A stretch of 64,000 nucleotides of DNA from Arthrobacter sp. ISL-95 (lineage in GTDB: Bacteria; Actinomycetota; Actinomycetes; Actinomycetales; Micrococcaceae): NCBI RefSeq assembly GCF_018613695.1, contig NZ_JAGGPR010000011.1, positions 62,001-126,000 of the forward strand, written 5' to 3'. The position numbers and the translations under genes were made by a program. The notes under the pieces were generated by a model that made no database searches, was not told where the DNA came from, and was given only the letters and a program-made list of their open reading frames with translations. Positions 54,346 through 63,320 of this stretch are shown here, piece by piece (the first letter of the stretch is position 1; each line of letters starts with the position of its first letter).

Positions 54346-55395
54346 CTATCTAATCATGATCCACGCGGCCCCCAGGCCCAATGAGGCGATGAGCAACCAC
54401 GAGCCCAGTGCCACCAGAACAGCGCGCCCTCCCGTGTGGATCAGGGTGCGTACCCGCACCGCCGAACCCAGCCCGAACAGGGCCGTTGCCAACAGAATGT
54501 CCTGGACAGCGGCAGCAATTTCCAGACCTGCCTGCGGCGCCCAGCCCAGTGAACGGAGTGCCATCATGGCGAGGAAACCCACCACGAACAGGGGGACAAT
54601 CGGCGGGAACCGCCCGTCTGAGCCACCAGCAGGATCATCCCCGCCGTTGGTGCGCTTCTTCACATGGACGAATCGTTGGTGCACCCCGGCGGCGGCCGCA
54701 ACCGGCGCCAGCAGGACCACGCGCGTCAATTTGACGACGACGGCGATCGCCAGCGCCGAGGTTCCTGCGGTTTGAGCCGTGGCCACCACTTGGCCGACGT
54801 CATGCACGGAGGCGCCCGTCCATGCTCCAAATTGTTCTGGATTGAGCTTCAGGGGCTGCATGAGCAGTGGCAGTACACCGATTGCAAGGGTGCCGCAGAG
54901 CGTTACCAGTGCCACGGGGAGCACTGTGTCTTGATGCTTGATCCGGCGCACAGCTGCTATGGCGCCGATCGCGGAGGCACCGCAGATGGAGAAGCCGGTG
55001 GCGATCAGGAGGGCAGCTTCCCCGGGGAGACGCAGAACACGCGCCAAACCATAGGTTCCGGCAAAGCTCACCAGTACTACGGCCGCGATCAATAGCAAGG
55101 ACAGCCAACCCAGGCCGAGGACGTCGCCGATGCTGACCTTGAGGCCTAGCAACACGATCCCGGCACGCATGAGGTGCTTTCCGGCGAAGTCCAGGCCTGG
55201 CCGGGCGCGCCCCGCGGTGAGAACAGCCGTGCCCGGTATATTTGCTGAGAGCAAGCCCAATCCCACGGCGAGTGTCATGGCCGGCACCGCCGGAAAAACG
55301 CCGTGGATGGTGAAGGCAAGACCCGTTGCGGCGATGCTCAGGACCAACCCGGGCCCCAGCCGGGACAGCTGGGGCGCAAGACTGTTGAAGGGCAT
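54346..55395 (-). CDS. YeiH/UPF0324-family putative sulfate exporter
   Basis: A 349-residue membrane protein with about ten helices. Family segments are LGLLSANIPGTAVLTAG, HLMRAGIVLLGLKVSIGDV, GFSICGASAIGAIAAV and WTGASVHDVGQVVATAQTAG. The family is annotated as putative sulfate exporters, largely from genetic context; transport has little direct proof. It is transcribed into pepN with a 4-bp gap, and is divergent from the ATP-grasp operon. Confidence 0.88.
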   Translation of the reverse strand: MPFNSLAPQLSRLGPGLVLSIAATGLAFTIHGVFPAVPAMTLAVGLGLLSANIPGTAVLTAGRARPGLDFAGKHLMRAGIVLLGLKVSIGDVLGLGWLSLLLIAAVVLVSFAGTYGLARVLRLPGEAALLIATGFSICGASAIGAIAAVRRIKHQDTVLPVALVTLCGTLAIGVLPLLMQPLKLNPEQFGAWTGASVHDVGQVVATAQTAGTSALAIAVVVKLTRVVLLAPVAAAAGVHQRFVHVKKRTNGGDDPAGGSDGRFPPIVPLFVVGFLAMMALRSLGWAPQAGLEIAAAVQDILLATALFGLGSAVRVRTLIHTGGRAVLVALGSWLLIASLGLGAAWIMIR

Positions 55396-55505
55396 GCCTC
55401 AACCCTGCCGGATGGGGGCACGGAAGGCGAACCGGGAGTACCCGGAAACGTTGACACAACCAGCGCGTAATGCGCCCGACTCAAAAAGGTGATTACCTGA
55501 ATCCC

Positions 55506-57062
55506 ATGTCTGACCTATTCCAGGATTACTCCGAGGCCGCTGCCCGCAGTGGCGCCTATGACGAGATGTTTGCCCAAGGCCACATTGCCAGAAAATCCTA
55601 CGGTCAGGTTTCCGGGGCTCTCCGCGAGCTTTCCCTGGCGGATGTCACCGCCCGCGCCGACTCCATGGCGCGCACCTTCCTGGACCGTGGTGTGACGTTC
55701 GACTACGCAGGGGAGGAGCGGCCGTTTCCCCTGGATATTGTTCCGCGCGTCATTCCAGCCGATGAGTGGGATGTCCTGGAACGCGGCGTTGCCCAGCGTG
55801 TCAAGGCTCTTGAAGCCTTCCTCAATGACGTTTACGGACGTATGGCTGTGGTCACCGACGGCGTGATTCCGCGGCAGCTGGTGACCACCAGCGCGCATTT
55901 TCACCGCGCGGTGCACGGTTTCGAGCCATCTGGTGGCGTTCGCGTCCACGTTTCCGGTATTGACGTCGTCCGTGATGCAGCCGGAACTTTCCGCGTACTT
56001 GAGGACAACGTCCGCGTACCATCGGGGGTCAGCTACGTCCTGGAGAACCGGCGGGCCATGGCCAAGGGCTTGCCCGAGGCTTTCGGCCAGCAGCACATCA
56101 GGCCGGTGGAGGAGTACCCCCGGCGGCTCCTTTCCGCATTGCGCAAAACAGCTCCCGCAGGCGTGGACGATCCCACCGTGGTTGTCCTGACGCCGGGCGT
56201 GTTCAACAGCGCCTACTTTGAGCACACCCTCCTTGCAGGGCTCATGGGTGTGGAGCTCGTTGAAGGCCGCGACCTGATTTGCCGTGGCAACCGTGTTTAC
56301 ATGCGGACTACTGCCGGTGAGCAACGCGTGGACGTTATTTATAAGCGCATCGATGACGACTTCCTGGACCCACTGCAGTTCCGCTCGGATTCCATGCTCG
56401 GTTGCCCGGGTCTGGTCAACGCCGCCCGAGCCGGGGGAGTAACCATTGCCAACGCTGTAGGCAACGGCGTAGCCGATGACAAGCTCGTGTACAGTTACGT
56501 GCCTGACTTGATCCGCTACTACCTTCACGAAGAGCCGATCATCGCCAACGTTGACACTTTCCGGCTTGAGGAAAAGGAAGCCAGGGAGCATGTTCTGGAC
56601 CGCCTTGAGGAACTGGTGGTCAAACCCGTGGACGGCTCAGGTGGCAAGGGATTGGTCATTGGGCCGGACGCCACCAAGGACGAGCTCGATGCCCTGCGCA
56701 AGCGCGTCATTGCCGATCCCCGAGGTTGGATCGCACAGCCCGTCCTGCAGCTCTCCACAGTGCCGACACTCTCCGGAGATAAGTTCGGGCCACGCCACGT
56801 GGACCTGCGCCCTTTCGCGGTCAACGACGGCGACGACGTCTGGGTCCTGCCCGGCGGCCTCACCCGTGTGGCGCTCAAGGAGGGTTCGTTGATTGTGAAC
56901 TCCAGCCAGGGCGGCGGATCCAAGGACACCTGGGTCTTGGCAGACTCCCCGCAGCTGCCGGCCGAGATCATTCCCCGCCAATCCGTCACGGTCCGCGAGC
57001 AAGTGTCCGTGTGGCCGGTGGAAAGCAACTGGCGGGACCGCCAAACGGAGCAGCAGCAGTGA
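55506..57062 (+). CDS. Circularly permuted type 2 ATP-grasp protein
   Basis: A 518-residue cytoplasmic ATP-grasp ligase of the circularly permuted type 2 group (DUF404/DUF407). Visible are EDNVRVPSGVSYVLENRR, VELVEGRDLICRGNRVYMRT, VIYKRIDDDFLDP, the lysine-rich VVKPVDGSGGKGLVIG and DLRPFAVNDG. The ATG at 55506 is used because it follows GGTGATTACC and the 12 codons before it are not conserved-looking. These enzymes are predicted to form peptide or amide bonds. The alpha-E and transglutaminase genes follow in the same operon; a tagging or peptide-modification role has been proposed for the set. Confidence 0.9.
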   Translation: MSDLFQDYSEAAARSGAYDEMFAQGHIARKSYGQVSGALRELSLADVTARADSMARTFLDRGVTFDYAGEERPFPLDIVPRVIPADEWDVLERGVAQRVKALEAFLNDVYGRMAVVTDGVIPRQLVTTSAHFHRAVHGFEPSGGVRVHVSGIDVVRDAAGTFRVLEDNVRVPSGVSYVLENRRAMAKGLPEAFGQQHIRPVEEYPRRLLSALRKTAPAGVDDPTVVVLTPGVFNSAYFEHTLLAGLMGVELVEGRDLICRGNRVYMRTTAGEQRVDVIYKRIDDDFLDPLQFRSDSMLGCPGLVNAARAGGVTIANAVGNGVADDKLVYSYVPDLIRYYLHEEPIIANVDTFRLEEKEAREHVLDRLEELVVKPVDGSGGKGLVIGPDATKDELDALRKRVIADPRGWIAQPVLQLSTVPTLSGDKFGPRHVDLRPFAVNDGDDVWVLPGGLTRVALKEGSLIVNSSQGGGSKDTWVLADSPQLPAEIIPRQSVTVREQVSVWPVESNWRDRQTEQQQ

Positions 57063-57117
57063 ACGCGCTCCACCAACACTTGAACTTCGATATGCACCAC
57101 GCGAAGGAGGCAGTTCC

Positions 57118-58044
57118 ATGCTGAGCCGCATTGCTGAGTCACTCTTCTGGATCGGACGCTATGTTGAGCGCGCCGACGGCACTTCCCGGATTTTGGATGT
57201 ACACCTTGAGCGCTTGAACCACCTGCCCCTCGAGGAACAGCGCAGCGTGGCCCGGGAACTCCTTGCCGTGATGGGCGCCAAACCGCAAGGTGAGGAGTTC
57301 GGCCTTCCCGAACTCCTCCATGCGCTGGCTTATGACAAGCACAGCGCATCCTCCATTGCAGGTTCACTGGGCGCAGCCCGTGAAAATGCGCGGCGTGCAC
57401 GCGAAACTGTTTCCCAGTCCCTCTGGGAAAGCCTCAACACCACCTATTACGGCCTCAATCAACATCGCAAGGACGTTGTAGGAACCTACCGGTTCTGTAA
57501 CTGGGTTTTGGAGCGCACCGCCATGGTCCGTGGGCTCGCGGACACAACAGTCAGCCATGATGAGAGCTGGTTGTTCATGGTGCTCGGCCGTTCCCTGGAA
57601 CGCGCCGATATGACTGCCCGCATGTTGTCCACGCGCGATGTTCAGTCCGCTGGAATGTCCTGGGTCAACATGTTGCGGTGCGCGGGAGCGTACGAGTCGT
57701 TCATCCGGACCCGCCGGGCCGCGTTCGGGGACCAGCACGCGGCGGAGTTCCTGCTCCTGGACCGTTTGTTCCCGCGTTCGATTGTCTATGCTTTGCGTGA
57801 TGCCGACGAATGCCTGGCTAAGCTGGATCCCTCGGCGCAGCGCGTCGGATTCATCAACGATGCCCGGCGAATCGTGGGCCAGGCCCGCACGTTCCTTGAG
57901 TTCCACCGCACGGACGATCTCATGTCCGAACTGCCCGAACACATGGAACGTGTGCAGAAGGCAGTGACGCAAGCGTCGGACGCAATTTCCCGTAAGTACT
58001 TCAATCAGGCTGATGAGCATGCCTGGGTGGGAGAAGTTTCATGA
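57118..58044 (+). CDS. Alpha-E domain protein (DUF403)
   Basis: A 308-residue all-helical alpha-E protein. MLSRIAESLFWIGRYVERAD is the family-defining N-terminus; ESWLFMVLGRSLERADMTAR repeats the same pattern in the middle, showing internal duplication. The function is unknown; the domain nearly always adjoins or fuses to circularly permuted ATP-grasp proteins. It starts ATG after GAAGGAGGCAGTTCC and overlaps the transglutaminase gene by 4 bp. Confidence 0.92.
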   Translation: MLSRIAESLFWIGRYVERADGTSRILDVHLERLNHLPLEEQRSVARELLAVMGAKPQGEEFGLPELLHALAYDKHSASSIAGSLGAARENARRARETVSQSLWESLNTTYYGLNQHRKDVVGTYRFCNWVLERTAMVRGLADTTVSHDESWLFMVLGRSLERADMTARMLSTRDVQSAGMSWVNMLRCAGAYESFIRTRRAAFGDQHAAEFLLLDRLFPRSIVYALRDADECLAKLDPSAQRVGFINDARRIVGQARTFLEFHRTDDLMSELPEHMERVQKAVTQASDAISRKYFNQADEHAWVGEVS

Positions 58045-58892
58045 CCCGGCTGAGCATCGTTCACAAGACTGCATACAAGTACAACGGCCGCGTGACCCTG
58101 TCCTACAACGAGGCCCGGATGACCCCGCTGACCGACGGTCAACAGGTGGTCCTGGAAGCCTCGCTGAAGGTCTCGCCCCACCAGGCCTCGGTCAGTACCT
58201 ACCGTGACTATTGGGGAACGCGGGTCACTGCCTTCGACATGCAAATGCCGCACGAGAACCTTGAGGTCCTCGCCACAGCCACTGTTGAGGTGCACCGCAC
58301 CGAACGCGTGGCAACAGAGGATGACATCGTGGGATGGGACGTTATCGCCTCGGAGAAGGTCCAGGACGAGTTCAGCGACTGGTTGCCGCAGTCCCGCCTC
58401 AGCGGGCCAGGTGAGGAAGTGCTGGAGATCGTTCCGGATGTTGTTAAGGGCAAGAACCCCCATGAGGCCGCGCTTGCAGTATTCGCTTGGATGGCGGGCG
58501 AGATGACCTACATGAAGGGCACCACGGGTGTCACCACGAACGCTGAACAAGCATGGTCCCAACGCCAGGGCGTTTGCCAGGACCTGGCTCATCTGGCCAT
58601 CGGCGCCTTGCGCTGTAGCGGCATTCCTGCGAGGTATGTGTCCGGATACATCCATCCCCGCTCTTCGGCGGACATCGGCGAAACTGTAGCCGGTCAATCA
58701 CACGCCTGGTTGGAATGGTGGGATGGAGAATGGCGCAGTTGGGACCCCACCAACCACAAGCCGGCAGGGGATTACCACGTCACAGTGGCCCGCGGCCGTG
58801 ACTACCGCGATGTTCCCCCTCTGAAGGGAATCCTGTCAGGTGGAGGCGGTTCGGGACTGTCGGTTTCCGTGGAGATTACCCGTCTCGCGTAA
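58041..58892 (+). CDS. Transglutaminase-like family protein
   Basis: A 283-residue cytoplasmic protein. An N-terminal beta-rich domain (LSIVHKTAYKYNGRVTLSYN) precedes a transglutaminase-like core. The catalytic cysteine is in RQGVCQDLAHL, the histidine in QSHAWLEWW and the aspartate in SWDPTNHK. It may be a peptidase or amidotransferase acting on the product of the ATP-grasp ligase. It is the third gene of the operon, with a terminator after it. Confidence 0.93.
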   Translation: MTRLSIVHKTAYKYNGRVTLSYNEARMTPLTDGQQVVLEASLKVSPHQASVSTYRDYWGTRVTAFDMQMPHENLEVLATATVEVHRTERVATEDDIVGWDVIASEKVQDEFSDWLPQSRLSGPGEEVLEIVPDVVKGKNPHEAALAVFAWMAGEMTYMKGTTGVTTNAEQAWSQRQGVCQDLAHLAIGALRCSGIPARYVSGYIHPRSSADIGETVAGQSHAWLEWWDGEWRSWDPTNHKPAGDYHVTVARGRDYRDVPPLKGILSGGGGSGLSVSVEITRLA

Positions 58893-58913
58893 GAGTTGCC
58901 CACAGGAGTTTGA

Positions 58914-58959
58914 GTACAGACAAGGCCCCTAAGAATTGTTCCAGGGGCCTTATCTGTAC
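58914..58959. terminator. Bidirectional terminator after the transglutaminase gene
   Basis: GTACAGA-C-AAGGCCCCT and AGGGGCCTT-A-TCTGTAC form a 16-bp stem with one internal mismatch around a 12-nt loop. It lies between two convergent stop codons (58892 and 58977). There is no strong U-run on either side. Confidence 0.78.
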
Positions 58960-58976
58960 ATAAACTCCAGATGCTT

Positions 58977-60428
58977 CTACCAGGGTGACGGTTTGTAGTC
59001 CTTGAGGAAGACGCCGTACTGGTCCTCACCCTTTTCACCCATCACGATGGGGTCGTAAACGCGCGCAGCGCCGTCCACCAGGTCCAAGGGAGCATGGAAT
59101 CCTTCTTCCATGAGCCGGACCTTTGTGTAGTGCGGCCGTTCGTCAGTGATCCATCCGGTATCCACAGCAGTCATGAGGATGCCATCGGAATCCAGCATTT
59201 CCTGGGCGCTGGTGCGGGTCATCATGTTCAGCGCGGCCTTGGCCATGTTGGTGTGAGGGTGTCCAGGGCCCTTGTAGGCGCGGGAGAACTGTCCCTCCAT
59301 GGCCGAGACATTGACGATGTACTTCCTGTGGGCCGTGGACCGCTTCATGGTTTCGCGCAGGCGGCTGACCAGCAGGAAGGGCGCCGTGACGTTGCACAGC
59401 TGCACTTCGAGCATTTCCAGGGGATCCACCTCGTCCACTACCTGGGTCCAGCTGTTGATCGAGGCGCGGTCCGGAACAAGGCCGCCGGCATCGATGGCCG
59501 TTCCCGATTCAATTCGTTCCAAAGACGCCGACCCGGTGGAGAGCGCCAAAGAGGTGATCGCATCGCCGGCCAGAACGGGGTGTTCGGTGACACTGCTGGC
59601 GAGGGCGAGCGGGTGCTTGTCATGGGCATGCCCGAAAGTCACCAACTCGGGTCCTCCGTTGGCAGCTTCGAGGGCAGCCGGCAAGGGCTCGTCTTCTGCA
59701 TCGACCAAGGGCTTGTAGGCGTTGCCCGAGCGCCGCACGGTCTGGGCTGCATTGTTGATGATGATGTCCAACGGGCCGGCCTCGTTGAGTGAGTCCGTCA
59801 AGGCCATCACTTGGGCCGGGTCGCGGAGGTCGATGCCGACGATCCGGAGCCGGTGCAGCCACTCGCCGCTGTCTTCCATCGCAGCAAATCGACGCGCAGC
59901 GTCTTTGGGGAAGCGGGTGGTAATGGTGGTGTGGGCGCCATCCCTGAGCAGGCGCAACGCAATGTACATGCCGATCTTGGCGCGCCCGCCGGTCAACAAG
60001 GCCCTTCGGCCCGTGAGATCCGTGCGGGCATCGCGCTTGCTATGGCTAAAGGCCGCGCATTCAGGGCAGAGCTGGTGGTAGAAAGCGTCAACCTGCGTGT
60101 AGTGCTTTTTGCAGATGTAGCAGGGACGCGAGCGGATGAGGTGGCCTGCTACCTCGCCTGTGGCGGAAGGGGCCAGCTTGTTGCCGCGCGTTTCGTCGTC
60201 AATGCGGTCCGGCGCGGCGGTAGCAGTGAGGGCGATGACGGCGCGGTCAGCCTCGGCGATGGAGTCTCGTTTGGTGACACGGCGGTGGCGCTTGACTGCT
60301 TTGAACATCTTGCCGGTGGCACGGCGGACAGCAACATAGTCCGGGTGCTCTTCGTCGTAGACGTGGATCGTGGTCAGAACCTTGAGGCAGGCCTGGATCT
60401 CTTCAGGCGTCAGATCGGTGGAGCTCAT
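58977..60428 (-). CDS. SDR oxidoreductase with N-terminal zinc ribbon
   Basis: A 483-residue protein, about twice the size of a plain SDR. Residues 1-100 are a helical, basic region without recognised domain. A probable zinc ribbon follows, with C103, C106, C121 and C124 (CYIC and CPEC). The Rossmann motif is LLTGGRAKIG (144-153), then IIINNAAQTV and NVSAMEGQFS with the serine. The YxxxK pair reads TNMAK, so threonine 393 replaces the tyrosine four before K397. It is probably NAD(P)-binding, with an altered or lost classical mechanism. It converges on the transglutaminase operon; function unknown. Confidence 0.82.
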   Translation of the reverse strand: MSSTDLTPEEIQACLKVLTTIHVYDEEHPDYVAVRRATGKMFKAVKRHRRVTKRDSIAEADRAVIALTATAAPDRIDDETRGNKLAPSATGEVAGHLIRSRPCYICKKHYTQVDAFYHQLCPECAAFSHSKRDARTDLTGRRALLTGGRAKIGMYIALRLLRDGAHTTITTRFPKDAARRFAAMEDSGEWLHRLRIVGIDLRDPAQVMALTDSLNEAGPLDIIINNAAQTVRRSGNAYKPLVDAEDEPLPAALEAANGGPELVTFGHAHDKHPLALASSVTEHPVLAGDAITSLALSTGSASLERIESGTAIDAGGLVPDRASINSWTQVVDEVDPLEMLEVQLCNVTAPFLLVSRLRETMKRSTAHRKYIVNVSAMEGQFSRAYKGPGHPHTNMAKAALNMMTRTSAQEMLDSDGILMTAVDTGWITDERPHYTKVRLMEEGFHAPLDLVDGAARVYDPIVMGEKGEDQYGVFLKDYKPSPW

Positions 60429-60501
60429 TGACCTGATTTTACAGCCTTGGGAGCCAGTGGCCTGCCTCGGGTTCTGTCTGCGCCGGCGGTGCGCCTACCG
60501 G

Positions 60502-61908
60502 CTAATGGGAGGCCCCCTGCGCCGCGGCGTCCGCCACGCGTGATTGGATGCCGGCTGCCACCCTTTCCGCTGAGTCGCGGATATCGGGATCGTCATGGGT
60601 AGCCGCCTTGACCGCTTCCGGCAACGCACGGCGATGCTGTGCGGACAACGCGAGCTCTGCCTCACCGGGCTCGGGGACAACCTGGCCCTTTGCCAGCACC
60701 GTAATGCCGGACTCCGTGACCTTGTATCCCCGGGCCTTATCCAGGGCAGGATCCAGGCCAATGGCCGCACCGGCGGGGACCTTGACGTTCTTGTCCAGGA
60801 TGGCCCGCTTGATCACGGCGCCTTCGCCCACACGGACCTTGTCCATCAACACGGAGTCCTGGACCCGGCTGCCAGCCGCCACATAGGCGTCATTGGAGAG
60901 AACGGATCCTTCAACAATGCCGCCGGAAATCACCACGCCGCTGGCCACAATGGAATCGAGCGCCGTGCCCACGGTGTTGTTTTCTCCACGGACGAACTTG
61001 GCAGGCGGAGAAATGCTCTGGCGGGTGTAGATGGGCCACTCGGAGTTGTAGAGGTTAAAGATCGGAACGGGTGAGATGAGGTCCATGTGGGCGTCGTAGA
61101 AGGAGTCAATGGTACCGACGTCGCGCCAGTAAGTCCGGTCACGGTCCGTGGCCCCGGGGATGTCATTGAGCGTGAAGTCGTAAACGCCTGCTTCGCCTTG
61201 GTCCACAAAATACGGAATGATGTCCCCGCCCATGTCGTGCTTGGTATCGAGTCGTTCCGCATCCACATGCAAGGCTTCAACGAGGGCGTCTGCGTTGAAG
61301 ACGTAGTTACCCATGGAGGCCAGGAACTGCGTGGGGTCAGCTGCCAGCGCGGGGGTGCTGGCTGGCTTTTCCACGAAGGCGGCGATCTTCTGAGGATCGT
61401 TCTGGTCTACCTCGATCACGCCGAACTGGTTGGCCATGTTGAGCGGTTGCCGTACTGCGGCAACTGTGGCTTTGGCACCGCTTGCAATGTGTTGCTCCAC
61501 CATCTGGGAGAAGTCCATGCGGTACACGTGGTCAGCGCCGACCACTACCACGATGTCCGGGGCGTCATCATGGATGAGGTTCAGCGATTGATAAATTGCA
61601 TTGGCACTGCCAAGGAACCAGCTCTTGCCCACGCGCTGCTGCGCGGGAACAGAAGCCACGTATCGGCCCAACTGTGTTGACATACGCCAGGTTTCCGAGA
61701 TGTGCCGGTCAAGGCTGTGTGATTTGTACTGCGTCAACACAACGATTTTTAAATATCCCGAATTAACGAGATTGGATAGTGCAAAGTCAATCAACCTGTA
61801 GCCGCCTGCGAACGGAACCGCGGGCTTGGCCCGGTCCGCCGTCAGCGGCATCAGTCGATTGCCTTCTCCGCCTGCCAATACGATTGCCAGAACTTTCTTC
61901 AACGCCAT
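60502..61908 (-). CDS. glgC: Glucose-1-phosphate adenylyltransferase
   Basis: Makes ADP-glucose for glycogen synthesis. Signature sites are [54 protein letters not shown] and FVEKPAS, then a left-handed beta-helix region ([20 protein letters not shown]). The ATG at 61908 (468 residues) is preferred: GGGGAG lies 8 nt upstream, whereas the GTG at 61914 would be only 2 nt away. Divergent from glgA, as in mycobacteria. Confidence 0.96.
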   Translation of the reverse strand: MALKKVLAIVLAGGEGNRLMPLTADRAKPAVPFAGGYRLIDFALSNLVNSGYLKIVVLTQYKSHSLDRHISETWRMSTQLGRYVASVPAQQRVGKSWFLGSANAIYQSLNLIHDDAPDIVVVVGADHVYRMDFSQMVEQHIASGAKATVAAVRQPLNMANQFGVIEVDQNDPQKIAAFVEKPASTPALAADPTQFLASMGNYVFNADALVEALHVDAERLDTKHDMGGDIIPYFVDQGEAGVYDFTLNDIPGATDRDRTYWRDVGTIDSFYDAHMDLISPVPIFNLYNSEWPIYTRQSISPPAKFVRGENNTVGTALDSIVASGVVISGGIVEGSVLSNDAYVAAGSRVQDSVLMDKVRVGEGAVIKRAILDKNVKVPAGAAIGLDPALDKARGYKVTESGITVLAKGQVVPEPGEAELALSAQHRRALPEAVKAATHDDPDIRDSAERVAAGIQSRVADAAAQGASH

Positions 61909-61944
61909 GGTCACAGCTCCCCGTACGTCTTCGTATCCCCCAAA

Positions 61945-61962
61945 AGTCCGATTTTCCGGACT
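61945..61962. promoter_or_regulatory. Inverted repeat between glgC and glgA
   Basis: AGTCCG-ATTTTC-CGGACT, a 6-bp inverted repeat with a 6-nt spacer, sits 36 bp before the glgC start and 45 bp before the glgA start. It is central in the 99-bp divergent region and could be an operator for both genes. This is position-based inference only. Confidence 0.4.
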
Positions 61963-62007
61963 CTTTCACACTAGAACACATACGCCGGAACGACTACGTT
62001 GGTTAGC

Positions 62008-63204
62008 GTGCGAATAGACATTGTGACTAAAGAATTCCCTCCGGAAATTTATGGCGGTGCCGGTGTCCACGTTGCCGAGCTCAGCCGGGTGCTGGCAAAG
62101 CACGTCGACCTTCACGTCCGGGCCTTCGGTGCGCCCCGTGATGCCGATTATCACGGGGCTACCGTGGCGTCCTACGCCACCCCCGAAGACCTCGGCGATG
62201 CCAACGCTGCCATCCAGACCCTCGGCGTGGACTTGAGGATTGTTCCGGACATTGCGGGAGCGGACGTTGTCCACTCGCACACCTGGTACGCCAACATGGC
62301 CGGCCACCTCGCCTCGCTGCTGCACGGCATTCCGCATGTGCTCAGCGCACACAGCCTGGAACCCCTCCGTCCGTGGAAAGCTGAACAGCTTGGCGGCGGC
62401 TATGCGTTGTCGTCCTGGGTTGAGAAGACGGCGTATGAGGCAGCCGCGGCGATCATTGCCGTCTCCGATGGCATGCGTCAGGACATCCTCCGCAGCTACC
62501 CCAATGTGGATCCGGATAAGGTTCGCGTGGTTCACAACGGGATCGATGTTTCCCTCTGGGAACGCGACGAAGAGGACGACGCAATCCGCGCGCTGGGCAT
62601 CGATCCCGCCAAGCCCAGCGTGGTCTTCGTGGGACGCAACACCCGCCAGAAGGGGGTGCCGTACCTGCTCCGCGCCGCGTCCAGCCTGCCGGAGGATGTC
62701 CAGTTGGTCCTGTGCCTTGGGGCCGCGGACACTCCCGAGCTCGCTGCCGAAACTGCACGCCTCATTGAAGAACTGCAGGCCAAGCGTGAGGGAGTCATCC
62801 TCATTGAGCGGATGTTGCCGCGAAAGGAACTCATCCAGGTCCTCAGCCATGCCACGGCGTTCGCTTGCCCTTCGATTTACGAGCCTCTCGGAATCGTGAA
62901 CCTCGAAGCGATGGCCTGCGGCGCGGCAGTTGTGGCCAGTGCCACGGGCGGCATTCCCGAGGTTGTCCAGCACGGTCAAACCGGTCTCCTTGTTCAACTG
63001 GAACAGGTCACCGACGGAACCGGGACGCCGCTGGATCCGGAAAAGTTCGTCAGCGACTTCGCGGCGGCATTGAACGAGGTAGTGGCCGATCCTGCCCGCG
63101 CCCGCGAGATGGGCGTCGCCGGGCGACGCCGGGCGGAGGAGCACTTCTCCTGGGAATCCATCACTGAAACAACGCTTGAGGTCTACCGGTCGGTTTTGCG
63201 CTAA
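62008..63204 (+). CDS. glgA: Glycogen synthase / maltose-1-phosphate synthase (GT4, actinobacterial GlgA/GlgM)
   Basis: A 398-residue GT-B glycosyltransferase of the actinobacterial GlgA type. FPPEIYGGAGVHVAELSRVL forms the donor-site loop, DVVHSHTWYANMAGHL follows, and the C-terminal half has VFVGRNTRQKGVPYLL and PSIYEPLGIVNLEAMACG with the EX7E-type motif. In Mycobacterium tuberculosis the homologue (GlgM) makes alpha-maltose-1-phosphate from ADP-glucose, so the product here may be that rather than a chain. GTG 62008 gives MRIDIVTKEFPP; TTG 61999 is an alternative. Confidence 0.92.
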   Translation: MRIDIVTKEFPPEIYGGAGVHVAELSRVLAKHVDLHVRAFGAPRDADYHGATVASYATPEDLGDANAAIQTLGVDLRIVPDIAGADVVHSHTWYANMAGHLASLLHGIPHVLSAHSLEPLRPWKAEQLGGGYALSSWVEKTAYEAAAAIIAVSDGMRQDILRSYPNVDPDKVRVVHNGIDVSLWERDEEDDAIRALGIDPAKPSVVFVGRNTRQKGVPYLLRAASSLPEDVQLVLCLGAADTPELAAETARLIEELQAKREGVILIERMLPRKELIQVLSHATAFACPSIYEPLGIVNLEAMACGAAVVASATGGIPEVVQHGQTGLLVQLEQVTDGTGTPLDPEKFVSDFAAALNEVVADPARAREMGVAGRRRAEEHFSWESITETTLEVYRSVLR

Positions 63205-63233
63205 AACCCCTGTGGTCCAACAGCAGGCCAAAC

Positions 63234-63280
63234 CACGACGGCGCCGCCCCCTTTGGTGGGGACGGCGCCGTCGTGCTTTT
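63234..63280. terminator. Bidirectional terminator after glgA
   Basis: CACGACGGCGCCG and CGGCGCCGTCGTG form a perfect 13-bp stem, extended by CCCC/GGGG across a one-base bulge, followed on the plus strand by CTTTTTC. It lies 29 bp after the glgA stop and between glgA and the convergent gene. Confidence 0.92.
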
Positions 63281-63320
63281 TCAACAGTTCCGCAACTAGC
63301 CGCGAGATTGCGGAGTTCTG

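Noticed and set aside
61966..63231. 421-codon minus-strand frame opposite glgA
   Set aside because: It is a shadow of glgA codon usage and spans the promoter region and both ends of glgA.
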